Source: Pinus tabuliformis (Eukaryota; Streptophyta; Pinopsida; Pinales; Pinaceae). From it: a DNA stretch of 64,000 nt. The notes under the pieces were generated by a model that was not told the origin of the DNA, made no database searches, and was given only the letters and a program-made list of their open reading frames with translations. The stretch's first letter is position 1. Every line of letters starts with the position of its first letter. Below are positions 45,249 through 57,912 of this stretch, in pieces. The translations under genes were made by a program, and so were the position numbers. The DNA lies in NCBI GenBank assembly GCA_031772625.1, contig CM062804.1, forward strand, positions 271,777,174 through 271,841,173, in the 5' to 3' direction.

Positions 45249-46771
45249 TGTTATCACTTAGAAAAACCCTGGTTGTGAAGGGAAAAGACTAAGGTAATCT
45301 CTAACCACTTTATACTTGGAAGCTAGCCCTTTTGAGTCAGAGAGGGATCTCTCTTTAATTCTCTACCACTCACTATCACCTTAGCAGTAGGCTTGTAAGC
45401 TTATTGGCTAGATTTAGGCTATAGGATAAAATTGGTTGGGAAAGAAGAGAACAAGGACCATTGGGCATGGAGTCTGGTAGAAAAAACTGCTAACCACCTG
45501 ATACATAAACAATTGTTAACAGAGGTCAAGTAGGACACAACTTCTTGGACATATAACCATCAAGATGTGGAGATAGAATACAATAAAAAAATATCACAAT
45601 AAAAAAATAAGAATTCTATTATAAATATTTAAGCAGAAAGCAAAGAAAGTATTCGGATAACTTGAATTAGAGCATACATGAAGAATTATAGTTCATAATG
45701 CTTTATCCAAACATTGAAGACTTAATGATTCAAATATGTAATATGAGGAGAAATTAAAAAACACAAGGAAATACATACATGAGGTCATATACACATGAAC
45801 CTCTGCAAAACTGTATACATAACACTGTATATAGCAATATACTAATATCAAAGTTGAACACACAATCTTCTTCTTAAATGTACATTAAAAAAATGATTCT
45901 CTTTATAGACTATTTACAAACTGTTCAAGATCCAAAAATAATGGATCTCAAACCTCTTCATCTATCTATAGATTACTAAATCGAAAAATCAAGGAGATAA
46001 GATCTGACCCCAAGTCGGATTGGTGAGGTGGCTCTCTAACTGATTGGGCATTTTTTTTCTAAAGATAGAAAAAAAATATGGGGAATGCTTGAAAAATAGG
46101 CTTCAAAGGTCCATTCAAAAATCTCAAACCATGATAGCTGTGTAAAATATGAAAAAATATTTTTGTTAATTTGTTTGTTCCCTCTAGAAGCCTCTTTGGG
46201 TTTTTAAAAATTCATCCCCAATTATTGAGAAATTGATTTTTAAAACAATGGCTAAAACAGGAAAAAAATGAATTGCAAAATCCTAAAAAAATAGGCTTCA
46301 AAGATCCCTTTGAATCTCTGAAACCATTACTTTTGTGTAAAAACTAAAAGAGGCTTTTTTAAATGAGCCTGTTACCAAAAAAAAACCTCTTTTGGTTTTT
46401 AAAATTTCGTTTCCATCTGTTCAAAATATGTGCCCAAAGTTACTCTGTTTTACAGGAAAAAATAGAGTAAAAGAAAGTTTTGTCGCTGGCAGATTAATTG
46501 TCAGCGCTTGCTTGATCAAGTGCCTGCTCCTTCGCTGACGTGTGCCCCATCAACGCCTTTTAATATTGACCATCCAAACTTAAAATTTCCTTTTAATTTG
46601 CCAATTTTACAGATTTGCACTGCTACTTTGGTTGTCAGCGCATTTTTATTTTACAAATCCACAATAGCGCTGATATTTTATCTGTCAATGCTTTCATACT
46701 ATTTTTTATAAATTGACGCTGACATTGAAACTGTCAGCGCCTTAAAACTATTAACTAGGATTATGATAACA
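45249..46771 (-). repeat. Left (3') LTR of element E
   Basis: Starts TGTTATCACTTAG and probably ends ATTATGATAACA, giving matched inverted ends (TGTTATCA/TGATAACA). The first 350 bp match 48871-49213. The 46484-46740 part has several TGTCAGCGC and GCGCTGA motifs. Confidence 0.65.
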
Positions 46772-47078
46772 ACTGGCTCCACGAGGATGTTGTCGATCAT
46801 AGATGGCAGCAAGAACCCCTATAGACCAGAGGCTTGATCCATTGGGAAATTTCCAGCTTCTTACCTGAATCCAACAACCTTACTTGCAACTGATTAATTT
46901 TGTAACTGAAAACCACACACTGCTTACTATACACTAAAAACTGAAATTGAAAATCTCACTGCTGAAAACCAAACTGAAATTCATGCTTGCCCCAACAAGC
47001 TTTTTACATGCCATTTCCTACTCTAACTTGAGTTAAAATCTTACTCAAGATCTTGCTAAAACAGGTGATACAAAAATG

Positions 47079-47810
47079 TCAATGCAACCAATCAAGTAGT
47101 TGGATTCTTGACTGAAGCATACATTCGACTTTGTCAAGCATAAACAAAAATTTGAAACATGACAACTTATCATAATAGCTGAAACTAATCCCTGTGTTCA
47201 TGATCAAAACAAACCCCACCTTCACTGAAAATTCCAACATATTTTCCAACGGATCTTCAAAATCATAAAAGATCTGTTCTTGTTTATCAGTAAAAAGAAA
47301 AGGACAACTTTCCTCTAAAACTGCTTCTTGTTCTATAATTTCAAACTGATCATTTTCAAATGGAAATACAACCAATTTCTCATCTTTCCTACTATCCTTA
47401 TCAGTGAAAACATTCTCACCTCCTTGAATATTTTCAAATAGAATGGTGGTAGTTTGTATCTTTGAAGTTTCATTATGATTTTCAAAAGGATCAATAACAA
47501 CTATCTCTTCATCATTACATTTCTCAAATCCTAAATCATGGTTAAGACATACAAGCAGTAACTCTTCATTTGAAATCAACTTATTGTTCTCTTGGATAAA
47601 TGGCTCATGAACAACTTGAAATTTTTTAATGCACACAGTCTCAAAATTATGATTTTCACCAGTTCCTTCATGAGACAGAAGACTAAAAAAAAGACTGATT
47701 TGAAGAACAAACTGATTGGGTATCTTTATATATTTCCTGATCATCTGAAAACTGAAAACACTGTTAAATGTCTTCATAAAACTCAGGAGAATGAACATGA
47801 TTGTTAACAT
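47079..47810 (-). mobile_element. Acidic 243-codon frame in element E
   Basis: Uninterrupted frame rich in Glu/Asp/Phe (for example LFENIQGGENVFTDKDSRKD and VVFPFENDQFEIIEQEAV) with hydrophobic ends. It follows the gag-like domain and is probably the acidic C-terminal extension or a second product of the element. No family recognised. Confidence 0.45.
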
Positions 47811-48870
47811 TAAGAGGCATATCTATTTCATCTTCAAGAAAGAGAGAAGCTAATGTTGTTGGGACTGATCCTGTATATCTAGGCAACTAGTCTCTACTAG
47901 TTCTTCTTAATGAGAAGACAACTCATACAAAGCTTCAATACATTTGATGTCAAAACCTTGATTTTCACATAAGGATTCTAAAAATGAATGAGCTGAAAAA
48001 CATTTTGAATGGCTGTCCTCACACTCATGATCACAAGAAAACTGATCAACTTGTTGCATGTCTTTATCATCAACAGAGAAAAGAACATGATTGTGCTCAT
48101 TAAGACCCTGATCAGTTTTGTTTTCATTCGAGGGAGAAAATTTTATTTACTAAAAAATCCCCTGATTGTGACAACTAACTTTCAAATTCTATTCACAATG
48201 TTGAAAATGGGTTTCATGCAAAACTTCTAGAATCTCTTCATCCATCAACTCCTCATCACCATACATGTTTTCTAGATGTTCAATGAATTTTTCAACATGT
48301 GCACAACAATTTTTAACTAGCAATAAGGAAGGATAATGCTCATAAAATACTATGTGAAAATATCCAAGGGAATACAAGCTACGAGTTGGTAATTTTTCAT
48401 ACCAAGATCATGCATTTCCCTCCAAAATAGCCATGAATATTTTCATTAAACAACCCTCATGTAGCGCAACCTCTAGCTTTTATATATGCATATGAAATTT
48501 CATTAAATGAAGAGCATCATAATCTCCTCCTTGATCATTGAACTTTGGCAGATGAGTTTGCGAATATATGCGAGGAATATGATTTGGAAAACTAGGAATG
48601 TGAGAGTGATTCATTGGAGCATACCTTGCAGATCTGTGATCCATCTTGAATAAGTGGGTTCACCAAGAAAATATTTAGGCTATTAAGTCTTTGGACAATG
48701 GAGTCACCATGAAAATTATGAACTCTGGATTGTTTGACAATGGAGTCACTAGGTGAATGAAACACAACTTGCTTATGTCTGAAAATTGTTCACGATCAAC
48801 AATCAGATCTGGAACTTGTCATTTTCCCAGGAAAAATTTCACTTTCGCTCCCCAACAACGACGTAAAAAA

Positions 48871-49509
48871 TGTTATCACTTAGAAAAAACCCTGATTGTG
48901 AAGCTAAAAGACTAAGGTAACCTCTAACCACATTAGACTTGGAAGCTAGCCCTTCTGAGTCAAAGATGGACCTCTCTTTAAAACTCTACCACTCATTGTC
49001 ACCTTAGCAGTAGGTTTGTAAGCTGATTGACCAGTTTTAGTTTGTAGGATAAAATTGGTTGGAAAATAAGAGAACAAGGACCATTGGGCATGTATCCTTG
49101 TGGAAAAAACTACTAACCATAGGATACATAAACAATTCTTAACTTAGGCAAGGTAGGACGCAACTTCTTGGACAGATAACCATCAAGATGTGGAGACAAA
49201 ATACAAAAAATAAATATTTATAACCAAATTCTTATTTTTCTATTGTGATATTTATTTTTTGTATTCTGTCTCCACATCTTGATGGTTACCTGTCCAAGAA
49301 ATTGTGTCCTACCTTTCCTTTGTTAATAATTGTTTATGTATCCTATGGTTAGCAGTTTTTTCTACCAGACTCCATGCCGAATGGTCCTTGTTCTCTTCTT
49401 TCCCAACCAATTTTATCCTACAAACTAAATCTATCCAATAAGCTTACAAGCCTACCGCTATGGTGACAATGAGTGGTAGAGTTTTAAAGAGAGATGCCTC
49501 TCTAAATTG
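48871..49509. repeat. Fold-back: direct and inverted copies of the E LTR end
   Basis: 48871 to about 49213 is the start of the E LTR; about 49213 to 49509 is the same sequence inverted, meeting at AAATAAATATTTAT. The arms share about 250-300 bp at roughly 90% identity (for example CATCAAGATGTGGAGACA against TGTCTCCACATCTTGATG). Confidence 0.88.
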
Positions 49510-49925
49510 TGTTGGGTGATTTAATTGTGAGTTAAATTGCTGTCATTAATTGTTATCTTGAGGTTTGTAGACTGATGAGGTATACCTGTACTATATGTAC
49601 TATGTGGTTATTTATCAGAATAGATTAGTTCTAATGCAATTAAAATTAATTACAAAGTTAATTAAATCAATCCAATCCAAATCAAACCAAACATAAATAA
49701 ATTCAAATCAAATTTGCATAAAGGAACATGCTTGAAATTGAAATCACAGTTGCAAAATTGTAATCACACCACACTTGCATACATGAAAATCACACCACAC
49801 TTTCATAATTGAAATCACACTTGCTAAAATGAAATCACACTCACACTTGCTAAAATGAAATCACGTTTACTGAAAGGAAAAGCACACTTGCATAAAATGA
49901 AAACACACTTGTTGAAAGTAAATGA
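49510..49925. repeat. Repeat R, copy 1 (possible LTR start)
   Basis: Starts TGTTGGGTGATTTAATTGTG and matches 54973-55262. From about 49735 it contains degenerate units around GAAATCACACTTGCATAAAAT. Confidence 0.75.
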
Positions 49926-52500
49926 AATCATAACTATACTATGTTAGCAATATATACAAAGATGTGCAAACTGTGGTTGATGGGGGCACCCTCCATTCCT
50001 TAGTAAGCACACTGAACAACTACCACATCTTGAAGATCAAAGTAAAAATATGTATTTCATTAAATGAGTTACAATATATTACAAGAATTCTCTATCCTCA
50101 CTTTACAAATCACATCTTGGATGGAACTTAGAACCTCCAACTAACAAGTAGCAACTAACAGTAACAATAACACGAAGTAGTTAACAACTTGACAACCCTT
50201 TGTATGAAGGGTGCACTCATTTTTTACAAAGATTGAGGATAACTATTCAATAAATATACATCCTTAGATCTCTCATAAATCCACATTTATCTCTTGTGGT
50301 TGCAACCAATCTCCTCAAAATGTAGGATACAAATCCTCTCAAAATTCTCTCATCCGTGATTCTTCTCCTTTGAATGTGCATAGTTGATGATCCACATCTT
50401 CTACAATTATTCCACAAATCTTCATGAGTTGGAATTTGAAATTCGAATTTGTGGTTGGGTGGCCAAGTAGGACCGTTCTAGAATCTCCAAGTAGGTCTAC
50501 AATATCACAAAACTCATAATAACATGCTAATTTCCTAATATTTAATCACAAATTCTCTTAAACTACTTAAAAATCAATGACTTGGAAAATAATAATGATA
50601 AACCCATGTGATTATGAAAATGATTACTTAATGCAAGGTTATGGGGATATAGAGTTATGGAATGAGGGTAAAATGATGGAAATGTGGGTAAAAGTGGATG
50701 ACATTTTGGAGACCCAACATACCCACCAACTGGGGATGTTGGATGTCCTCATGCAACTATTGCATTGATTCCTTTAATTATAAGTTGATATTCTTGAAAT
50801 TGTTTGCTTCTATATGAAATTTGACTTTGTATTGATTCTCTTTTAGCTTTGCTTAATCATATCATTTGACAATTTTATTCTTTTTGCAAAGTGTACTTTG
50901 AAAGATATTTGATTGCAACATATATATATATATTTTTTTATGGTTGGTTCTTGTGTGACAACCAAAATTTTATGAGTATTGCTTCTTGTGTAATAATACT
51001 TTTGTTATTTTTGTTGCATCAAAATACTTGGAAACATTGAGAATTCTTTAGTAGGTCCCATAGTGATTGTCATCCATTTAATGTGCTCATCAATTGATCA
51101 TTACAAAACATATAAACTTTTGGAATCAAAATGCAATAATAGTTGATTGTGAAAATATGTTGGCTAGGATGAAATGAAATGTGACATGTGGCATGAAATG
51201 TGAATATGAATTCATATTCATTCCCCCCAACTAAATGTGTTTTTAGTTTTTGGAAAATGAGAAAGGGAATATAAATGAAGTGAATTATTTTCCAAAATCA
51301 TAATTTTAGTATTTAAGGAATTACATGATTAAATATTAGAGAATAACATACCTTCACTTACCTGAAAAGTGGACAATCTATGTATATAAAAGAGTGTGGT
51401 TGTTGCTGCTGGATCATGGAATATCAAGTAAAAGAATCTGATTTGTTTTTTCTTTCTCTTGGTCGTATGAATAGAGGATGAGATTGGAATCTTTATTGTT
51501 ATGGATGTTGAATTCTGAATTGAGTCCTGATGCAAACTACTAAAATCATGTAGTCTTCATTCGTTCCCACTTAGTGGCATAATTCTTATCTATGTGAATA
51601 TATGTGTCGATGTTGAACTTAGAAAATAAATTGTTGGATTATTGGCCATTAATGAATGCCATTAACCAACATGAGACTACTCACCGTTGATGTTAATGAG
51701 AGTCAAGATGCCTAAGTACATCTTATTAGGTACGAATGGATGTGTCGTAGTCGAGTCACCTAGAAGATCCAACAAATAGGGGACATTGAGGTATTCCCAA
51801 TGTTTATTGGCGAGAGAGCTTGCCATTAAGGCATGTAAGCCTAAAGGTACTTGAAATATCTATAGTCTTGATCCCAGATGATGTGTCAGAGTCGATGGGT
51901 CAAAACTTGTTACAAGAGAGGCCTTAATGTATCTTCCATCATCTAATGCGAGTATGAAATACTAATTTGAAGAACTATAGATGGAAAATTTGCATTGAAG
52001 CAAGGTTTATTTGACAAAAAGGAAAAGGAAAATGGGGTGAATCAACTTTGTAAGGGAGATGAATGACTTTATTTTTGGGTTAAGGGTGAGTGAAAATGAG
52101 GCTGGAAAGTATGAAGATTGCAAAGGAAATGAGTTTTTGGTAGTAGAGAGATGGAAATTTGTGGATCGGTTGCAAGCTTAGAATGATTAGCAATGGTAAA
52201 GTTGGTATATGTTTAGTAGCAATAGTGTAATGGATCTATTTTGACATGGAATGATCATGCTCTTCTAAAAGAAACTTGGTTTTTAAAAAGGCACTCATGC
52301 ATATAGTGATCTTCTTCATCATTTTGGAACCTACAAAAACATAGCAAATTTTCTGCAATAAAATGTAAGACTATCGAGAGAGAGAAAGATGATTCATCTC
52401 TCTTCATCTGATATATACACAAAAAAACTCATAAATAATACAAATAAAATAAATTCAAAGACGCAAAATTAAATGCACTTTTATCTGTCTAGAAATCAGT
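49926..52500. other. AT-rich repeat-derived sequence without a recognisable gene
   Basis: May be the rest of repeat R if that is a long LTR: a strong TATA box (TATATAAAAG) lies at 51384-51393 with leader-like sequence after it. Short frames have no protein-like conservation I can recognise. Confidence 0.45.
51384..51393 (+). promoter_or_regulatory. TATA box, probably of an LTR
   Basis: TATATAAAAG followed by GAGTGTGGTTG. There is no downstream coding region within 1 kb. Confidence 0.35.
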
Positions 52501-53075
52501 ACCTTCTTCATTGTGTTTCTAACCAATTTTGAGCTTGATACCTCTTCTCCGTACACTTAATTCTTTATTAATAGACCATAAACCAAATTTGTATAAGCTA
52601 TTGAATTGTGTCGATTCTACAACTACCAAAAACGCGGATTGTTGCATTGTCTTGCTGCTTTACAACTTGCAATTAGACGCAGATGGTGGTTTGTTATTAT
52701 CGCAGTTGGTTTTTTAATATTTGCATGTTTTTATGAAAGTCTAAGTCCGTAACTTCGTTTGTTCCTTTTCTCTAGTGCTCCACCCTTGTCCATGATCTTG
52801 TGGATCATGAAATTGCTCAAAATTCAAAATTCTTGGATCAGCTTGAAACCAACATACAAGCGTAGATCTCATCGCTCTGAATCCAACACAGCTCATTTCA
52901 CTAAAATCCGAATTTGGATGCTCCTGGGATCATGTTCTGTTTGTTTTGGGAAACAACTAAAAAAAATGAATTTTGAGTTGGAGGAATGCTCAGGCAGCAG
53001 TCCGTACATTGACTAGGTCATGATTTGGTAAGATGACTGGACCTTCATTGGCCAATGAGCGATTGACACTTGTCA
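52501..53075. other. Unassigned sequence, no gene supported
   Basis: Slightly less AT-rich. Short open frames on the plus strand at 52529-52717 and 52759-53016 lack recognisable motifs. Confidence 0.45.
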
Positions 53076-53099
53076 CAAGTTTGGTTAACACGTGGCTGT

Positions 53100-53260
53100 T
53101 TTTTATTGGTTCATGGTTTTATGTGGTGGCCCAACGAGGGAGTGCCACGTGGCCTCCTCGTGGTGGACAAAATTTGTTATGGGTTGAAATGCCCTCCATG
53201 GGAATCGAAACCACGACCTCCTAAAAATCAACAAAGCACTTTTACCAATCTGGCTACCGT
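53100..53260 (-). repeat. tRNA-derived, SINE-like sequence
   Basis: On the minus strand TAGCCAGATTGG resembles the Pol III A box (TRGCNNARNNGG) and, about 35 nt later, GTGGTTTCGATTCCC resembles the B box (GGTTCGANNCC). Further on is a palindrome-rich tail with GCCACGTGGC at 53145-53154. The anticodon arm does not form well, so it is not a tRNA gene. SINE ends and flanking duplications could not be fixed. Confidence 0.35.
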
Positions 53261-53275
53261 ATGTTTATTGTTTAA

Positions 53276-54972
53276 TATAGTTCCGAACACCCATTTAAGT
53301 TTTAACATACGTGCCTTTGGGGAAGGGGTTGAGCTAAGGCCTAGCCCCTGGCCACTCCAATGCCATGGAATCACAGGCAACGGCCAAGGGATAGACCTTA
53401 GCCTGGCCCACGGTCCCATGAAACTATAATGTGACCAGGTTAAAAGGATAAAGGGCGTGACGAAGAATTGGGGCTATCCCCAGGTCGTATGGCCCTCCAT
53501 ATGACTACACCAGAGGAAAAATTGGGGCTAAATGACAGTTTTAACTGTCCTACAGTTTCGACTGCAGATAGGGAATATAGGCCAGATTTGTGTGCAGTTT
53601 CAGTGTTCAAGGCGCACATGCCAGGTTTGCGTGCAGTTTCCGCGTTTGGGGCGCACAAGACGGGTTTAGTTCGAATTGTGGGATTATTAACAACAGAATT
53701 GGGCAAAAACTTGAAACATTGACATTTTACTCAAGTTTTGGCCAAATGAGGTGCACAAAGAGTCAAAACAAGGTTTTCGACAGTGTTGGATCCATTGGAG
53801 ACATTATTTTTGTTGTTTGAGCTTTGTAAAAGCCTATAACTATACTTATGATTATGAATTTAGATCTCTTATCTAATTTTTATTGCAAAATTTTAAAACT
53901 AATTTTGTTCAATTTTCTTTTCTGATCTTCCAGATTGCAGAGAGCGAAAGAAGAGAGCATACTCAACAATATTGAAACTCTTTATTCATTTGGAATGTGA
54001 AATTAAAAAGACAATGTGAAAGGATTTGATCTCTAAATTTCAAATATTGGCTCTCAAAACTCTATTTGTGTCCTTCTTCTCAAATATTCCTTCTCTTTCT
54101 ACATCTTCCTACAAATGATTAGTGAGTTGGGTGGCTCCTACTGCACCACGAATAAATAAAATTGCAAATAAAATGAAATCTAACTTAAAAACTTAAAAAG
54201 AAAACACATCACAATACTTTGTTTTTATTCATTGATTCTATCCTACTCTACTCTACTGGAAATAAAAAAATCTGTTTCAAGTGTATGCATATTTCCAGTG
54301 TAACCATGTGCATAATAGGAGTAAAAATATATTCATGCTTAGTTCTGAAAAATATGCATTAAAATACATCAAAGCATGAGAAACCAATTGTTTTGATAAT
54401 ACAATCAAGAAATAAGAAAGAATGAAAGAGTGATGTGACTCGATCCTTGATTGAAACCATCTTAAGGCCACGATATTCTTGATTTGTTTCTTGGTTTAGA
54501 TCACATTGAATATCCTATTTTATTATGCATTCCTCAATCTTAGATTCTATTGGTTTCTCCCCATCAAAAGTATTGCATGATTATTTAATCTCTTCAATAG
54601 ATTGACAAGAGGAATCAAAAGAGACTTGAAGATCCTCTTGTGGAGGTGGAGAGATAGACAAGTTTCTGCATGCAGTTAAAATATACTCTTCCTAAGAGGC
54701 ATATATCCCAATTGTTGCTAAGATTTGAGAAAGTTCTTGGAAGAACATTCTTCAAATTCTTAATTGTTTGTGAATTACTCCAACTGGTTGATAATTCCTG
54801 TTGTGCACACATATTAGTACAAAGTTTTGAAAAATTATTGAAATCTAATATGCATCCTAAATGATTTTAATATGATTTTAACCATGCATCTAAGAATGAA
54901 TGCAACTATAATGAGTTGTCTAAACTTTCAAAATAAACACCTATGTATACCTCCTTGCCAATGACATCAAAA
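53276..54972. other. Unassigned sequence, no gene supported
   Basis: Overlapping open frames on both strands at 53440-53720 contain two near-repeats of GTGTGCAGTTTC and GGCGCACA. This is likely repeat-driven. The rest (53820-54970) is AT-rich and featureless to my reading. Confidence 0.45.
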
Positions 54973-55262
54973 TGTTGGGTGATTTAATTGTGAGCTAAAT
55001 CCATGTCTTTAATTGTCAACCTGGGGTTCGTAGACTGATGAGGTATCCTTGTACTATATGTACTAGGTGGTTATTTATCACAATAAATTAGTTCTAATGC
55101 AATTAAAACAAATTACAAAGTTAATTAAATCAATCTAATCCGAATCAAAGTAAACATAAAGAAATTGAAATCACACTTGCATAAAGGAAATCACGCTAGC
55201 TTGAAATTGAAATCACACTTGTAGAATTGAAATCACACCGCACTTGCATAAATGAAAATCAC
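54973..55262. repeat. Repeat R, copy 2
   Basis: Same orientation as copy 1, about 88% alike over 290 bp, then diverges abruptly at CACACCACATCC. Either truncated there by other DNA or one end of an LTR pair about 5.5 kb apart. Confidence 0.75.
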
Positions 55263-55856
55263 ACCACATCCATGCATGCATGCGAGTGAAGTTGGTCACC
55301 ACGACAGCGACCGTCAATGCAAAAACAATGTCATGCATGCGACAACAGTGATATGCAAACGAAAACTCAAACGAAACTTGTACAAGCTAACATGCATGCA
55401 AACGTCAACAAGCGTTCACAAAAATCAAGCAGACAACATTCACACAAGCCAAAACACAAAAAGTGACAAAAACGCAGCGCAAGACATGCGAAGCAGGCTT
55501 ACCCCGAAACGAGTGCACTGAATGTGTCGACAACTCCTCGATGCGATGTGGGATGTCAGAGCTGCAAGATCGATGCGAGGAATGAGCTCTGCAACATCCG
55601 GTTCATAAGTTTTGATAAAATCGAGGTTATGACATGCATGCCACAAATCTAGGAAAAGCGACACTTGGCGGGAGGTTTCTGAAATGATCCTTGCATGTAA
55701 CCTCCAGCTGCTAAAAATAGATCCCTAAATCTAGGGATGCCTTTGCATGCTGCCTTGGGAAAAGAAGTCCATGAATGCAAATCAATTTTTCTCAGTCCCA
55801 GAGGGAACTGGTCAACCTGAAGGCACATGCATCGGTCTATGAGCTTGAGAGAGGGA
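55263..55856. other. CATGCATG-rich sequence, no gene seen
   Basis: Several CATGCATGC motifs, with GC content a little above that of the surroundings. No recognisable coding region. Confidence 0.4.
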
Positions 55857-56260
55857 TTTGTGCAGTTTCTGGGCTGAGCAGAGATGGTTGTCCCAGATGG
55901 ATTGCACAATTTCTGGTCTAAGTAACTGTCCTGGGTCAGACTACGCAATTTTCTCAAGGAATCCTATCTGACTGCATTGTGCAATTTCTGAGCCTAGCAG
56001 GCTACCTGGTTGATTTTCACAATTTCTGCTAGCCGCTGGGCTGGCTGTCCCAGAGCGATTGCGCAATTTCTGGGAGCAGTAGGTGACTGCTACCCAAAAT
56101 TACGTAATTTCTAGGCTAAGCATCTATCCCGTGATGAATTGTGCAAGTTTTGAGAGGAACACTGTTAGGAAGAATTGCGTAATTATGGAGCCCAGCTGGG
56201 TTTGCACAATTTCTGGAGGGAAGGCTGGTTCCCCTCTAGAATTGCACAATTCCGAGAGGG
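55857..56260. repeat. About 40-bp degenerate tandem array with palindromic TTGCGCAA cores
   Basis: About eleven units with the core ATTGCGCAATTTCTGGG (variants GCAC, GTGC, ACGT in the centre) at 30-43 bp spacing. Confidence 0.8.
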
Positions 56261-56462
56261 AGCTTCTCAACTAGCAACTGACACTAAGTCTGCAAAGTAG
56301 CCTGTGAAGGAGGTGGAACAAACTTGCATACACAGGCTGACAAGACTTTATGAAACAACTGAACCCCATGTGCTTGATGATGCAAGACATGTTGCTGACG
56401 ATGGTTGGTAGGGAGGCTCCAAAACGAAGCTAACGCAAAATTTTGGAGGGTGCTTGTAGCCG

Positions 56463-57912
56463 CTAAAACATGACCTTTGGACTTCTACAACCTTTGGACT
56501 TCCAAATGGATTTTAGAATTACATATGACTCTTTTGTCCATACATGACTCTTTTGTCCATACATGACTCTTGGGCTTTCACTTATTTATCTTTACAATGA
56601 TTGCATCATTACATCATAAATTCCACATCATCATGTGATGAAGACGTGACATGTCATTATCCTTGATAACTAGGACTAATAGTGACTAATGACATGGACT
56701 TTCTTCGGTGGTGATATGGCCGCCACTCATGTCTTTGTTCTTCATGCAACTTCCGATCATTGATACCTTCGCCCTCCAAAGGGTCTTTCATCTAATGGAG
56801 TTTACAATGTGCTTTGATAATAAAGATTTCAATGTGTTCTATGTTCTTCAATGCTTCCTTTGTTTTCCTTCTTTTCCCATTCTTCCTCATGTGTGATTTC
56901 AATGTTGTTCTCGAGGTACCTGTCACTGCAATCACTCATGACAAACAACCATCAGCTTGGAAATCTCCTATTCTAACATGTTTTATGAATTTTTTTGTTC
57001 ATGCCTTGTCAGTTCACCTTGAAGGAATAACGAGAGATTTTGGGCACAAGGGCACACTTTGGAAGGCTGAAGGGCTAAAGGGCGAGGCTTTAGGGCTTTA
57101 GCATGTGCTTGTGCGCTCAAAGGGAAAGGAAATCAAGGTAGGGCACATGGTGCAAGTTTGAAACATGAAGGGGAAAGGTTTCAGGCTTCCCAAGTGCGTT
57201 GTGCACTCACGAGAGAGAGGGAGGGAACAAGGAGAAATTTGGAAGGCTGAAGGAGGGAGGCTTCAGGTCTTTAGGGTGCACTTATGTGCTCAAGGAAGGG
57301 TCATTCCTTCAAGTCGAAGGAGTGCACTCAAAGGGAGAATTGGTTTATGGAAAGGCACAATTTGGAACAAGGAAGGGGAAAGGGCTTAAGGAGTACGCTT
57401 TGCACCCTTGGAGGGTGCATGGCATGCTTCCAAAAGATGAATGATTCCCGATCACGCTCATGTGCTCTTGGCCTTAATGGGTTCCCTTTGAAACCAAAAT
57501 TTGTTTAGTCTGCAAGATAGGGAAAGGGGTGAATATGATGAGTTTAGACATAAAGCTATGTGTGACACATACCGACTCATCGAGAGAACTTAGACAAGCT
57601 TGAAAAAGGATAAATATACATCTAAATTCAACTTTAAATGCATTCCCCAAGCACAACGGGTGGAGTGTGTTCAGTTGTGACCAAAAAGTGTTGTTTTACA
57701 ATAACAAAGATGTTACGACCATGGTCCATGAAATACAATAAATATGTTCTAATCAATGTGACGACACTTGAGAACACTCAAGAACACTTGAAACATATAT
57801 ATTGACATGAGATGACACTTGACGACCAATGCGACACTTGATATGACAATAAAGTAAGCTCCAAAATTTGAACATAGTGAAATTTTGGAGGGTGTTGTAG
57901 CAGCGACACCAC
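56463..57912 (-). repeat. LTR-like sequence of the A family, inverted and truncated
   Basis: On the minus strand it begins GCTACAACACCCTCCAAAATT near 57912 and later matches the A LTR (CCAAGAGTCATGTA near 56580; GATGTAATG near 56610). It includes the inverted relative of the GC-rich repeats (57000-57450). At about 56450 a second similar start (GGCTACAAGCACCCTCCAAA) begins, so two related LTR pieces abut. Confidence 0.6.

Larger units (their letters stand above)
45249..49213 (-). mobile_element. Element E: gag-only LTR element with a tRNA-Asp-like primer site
   Basis: Minus-strand element. Next to the right LTR (from 48871) the minus strand reads TTTTACGTCGTTGTTGGGGA, a drifted tRNA-Asp-type primer site like that of element D. 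The interior (about 46772-48870) encodes a Gag-like domain (about 48150-48640 minus; SWYEKLPTRSLYSLGYFHIV) and a long acidic frame (47079-47810). No protease, RT or integrase seen. The right LTR is incomplete and runs into an inverted copy. It is non-autonomous and broken. Confidence 0.65.

Noticed and set aside
47079-47810. Host gene for an acidic membrane protein
   Set aside because: It lies inside element E behind a Gag-like domain, between LTR sequences.
53215-53280. Functional tRNA gene on the minus strand
   Set aside because: A- and B-box-like motifs are present, but anticodon and acceptor stems do not pair convincingly and the T stem has a mismatch.
53440-53820. Overlapping open frames as a host gene
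   Set aside because: Two near-duplicate GTGCAGTTTC...GGCGCACA passages explain the openness; no motif, start context or splice support.
57165-57508. Three overlapping Gly/Lys/Arg-rich frames
   Set aside because: Purine-rich degenerate repeats of the inverted A LTR; no protein family recognised.
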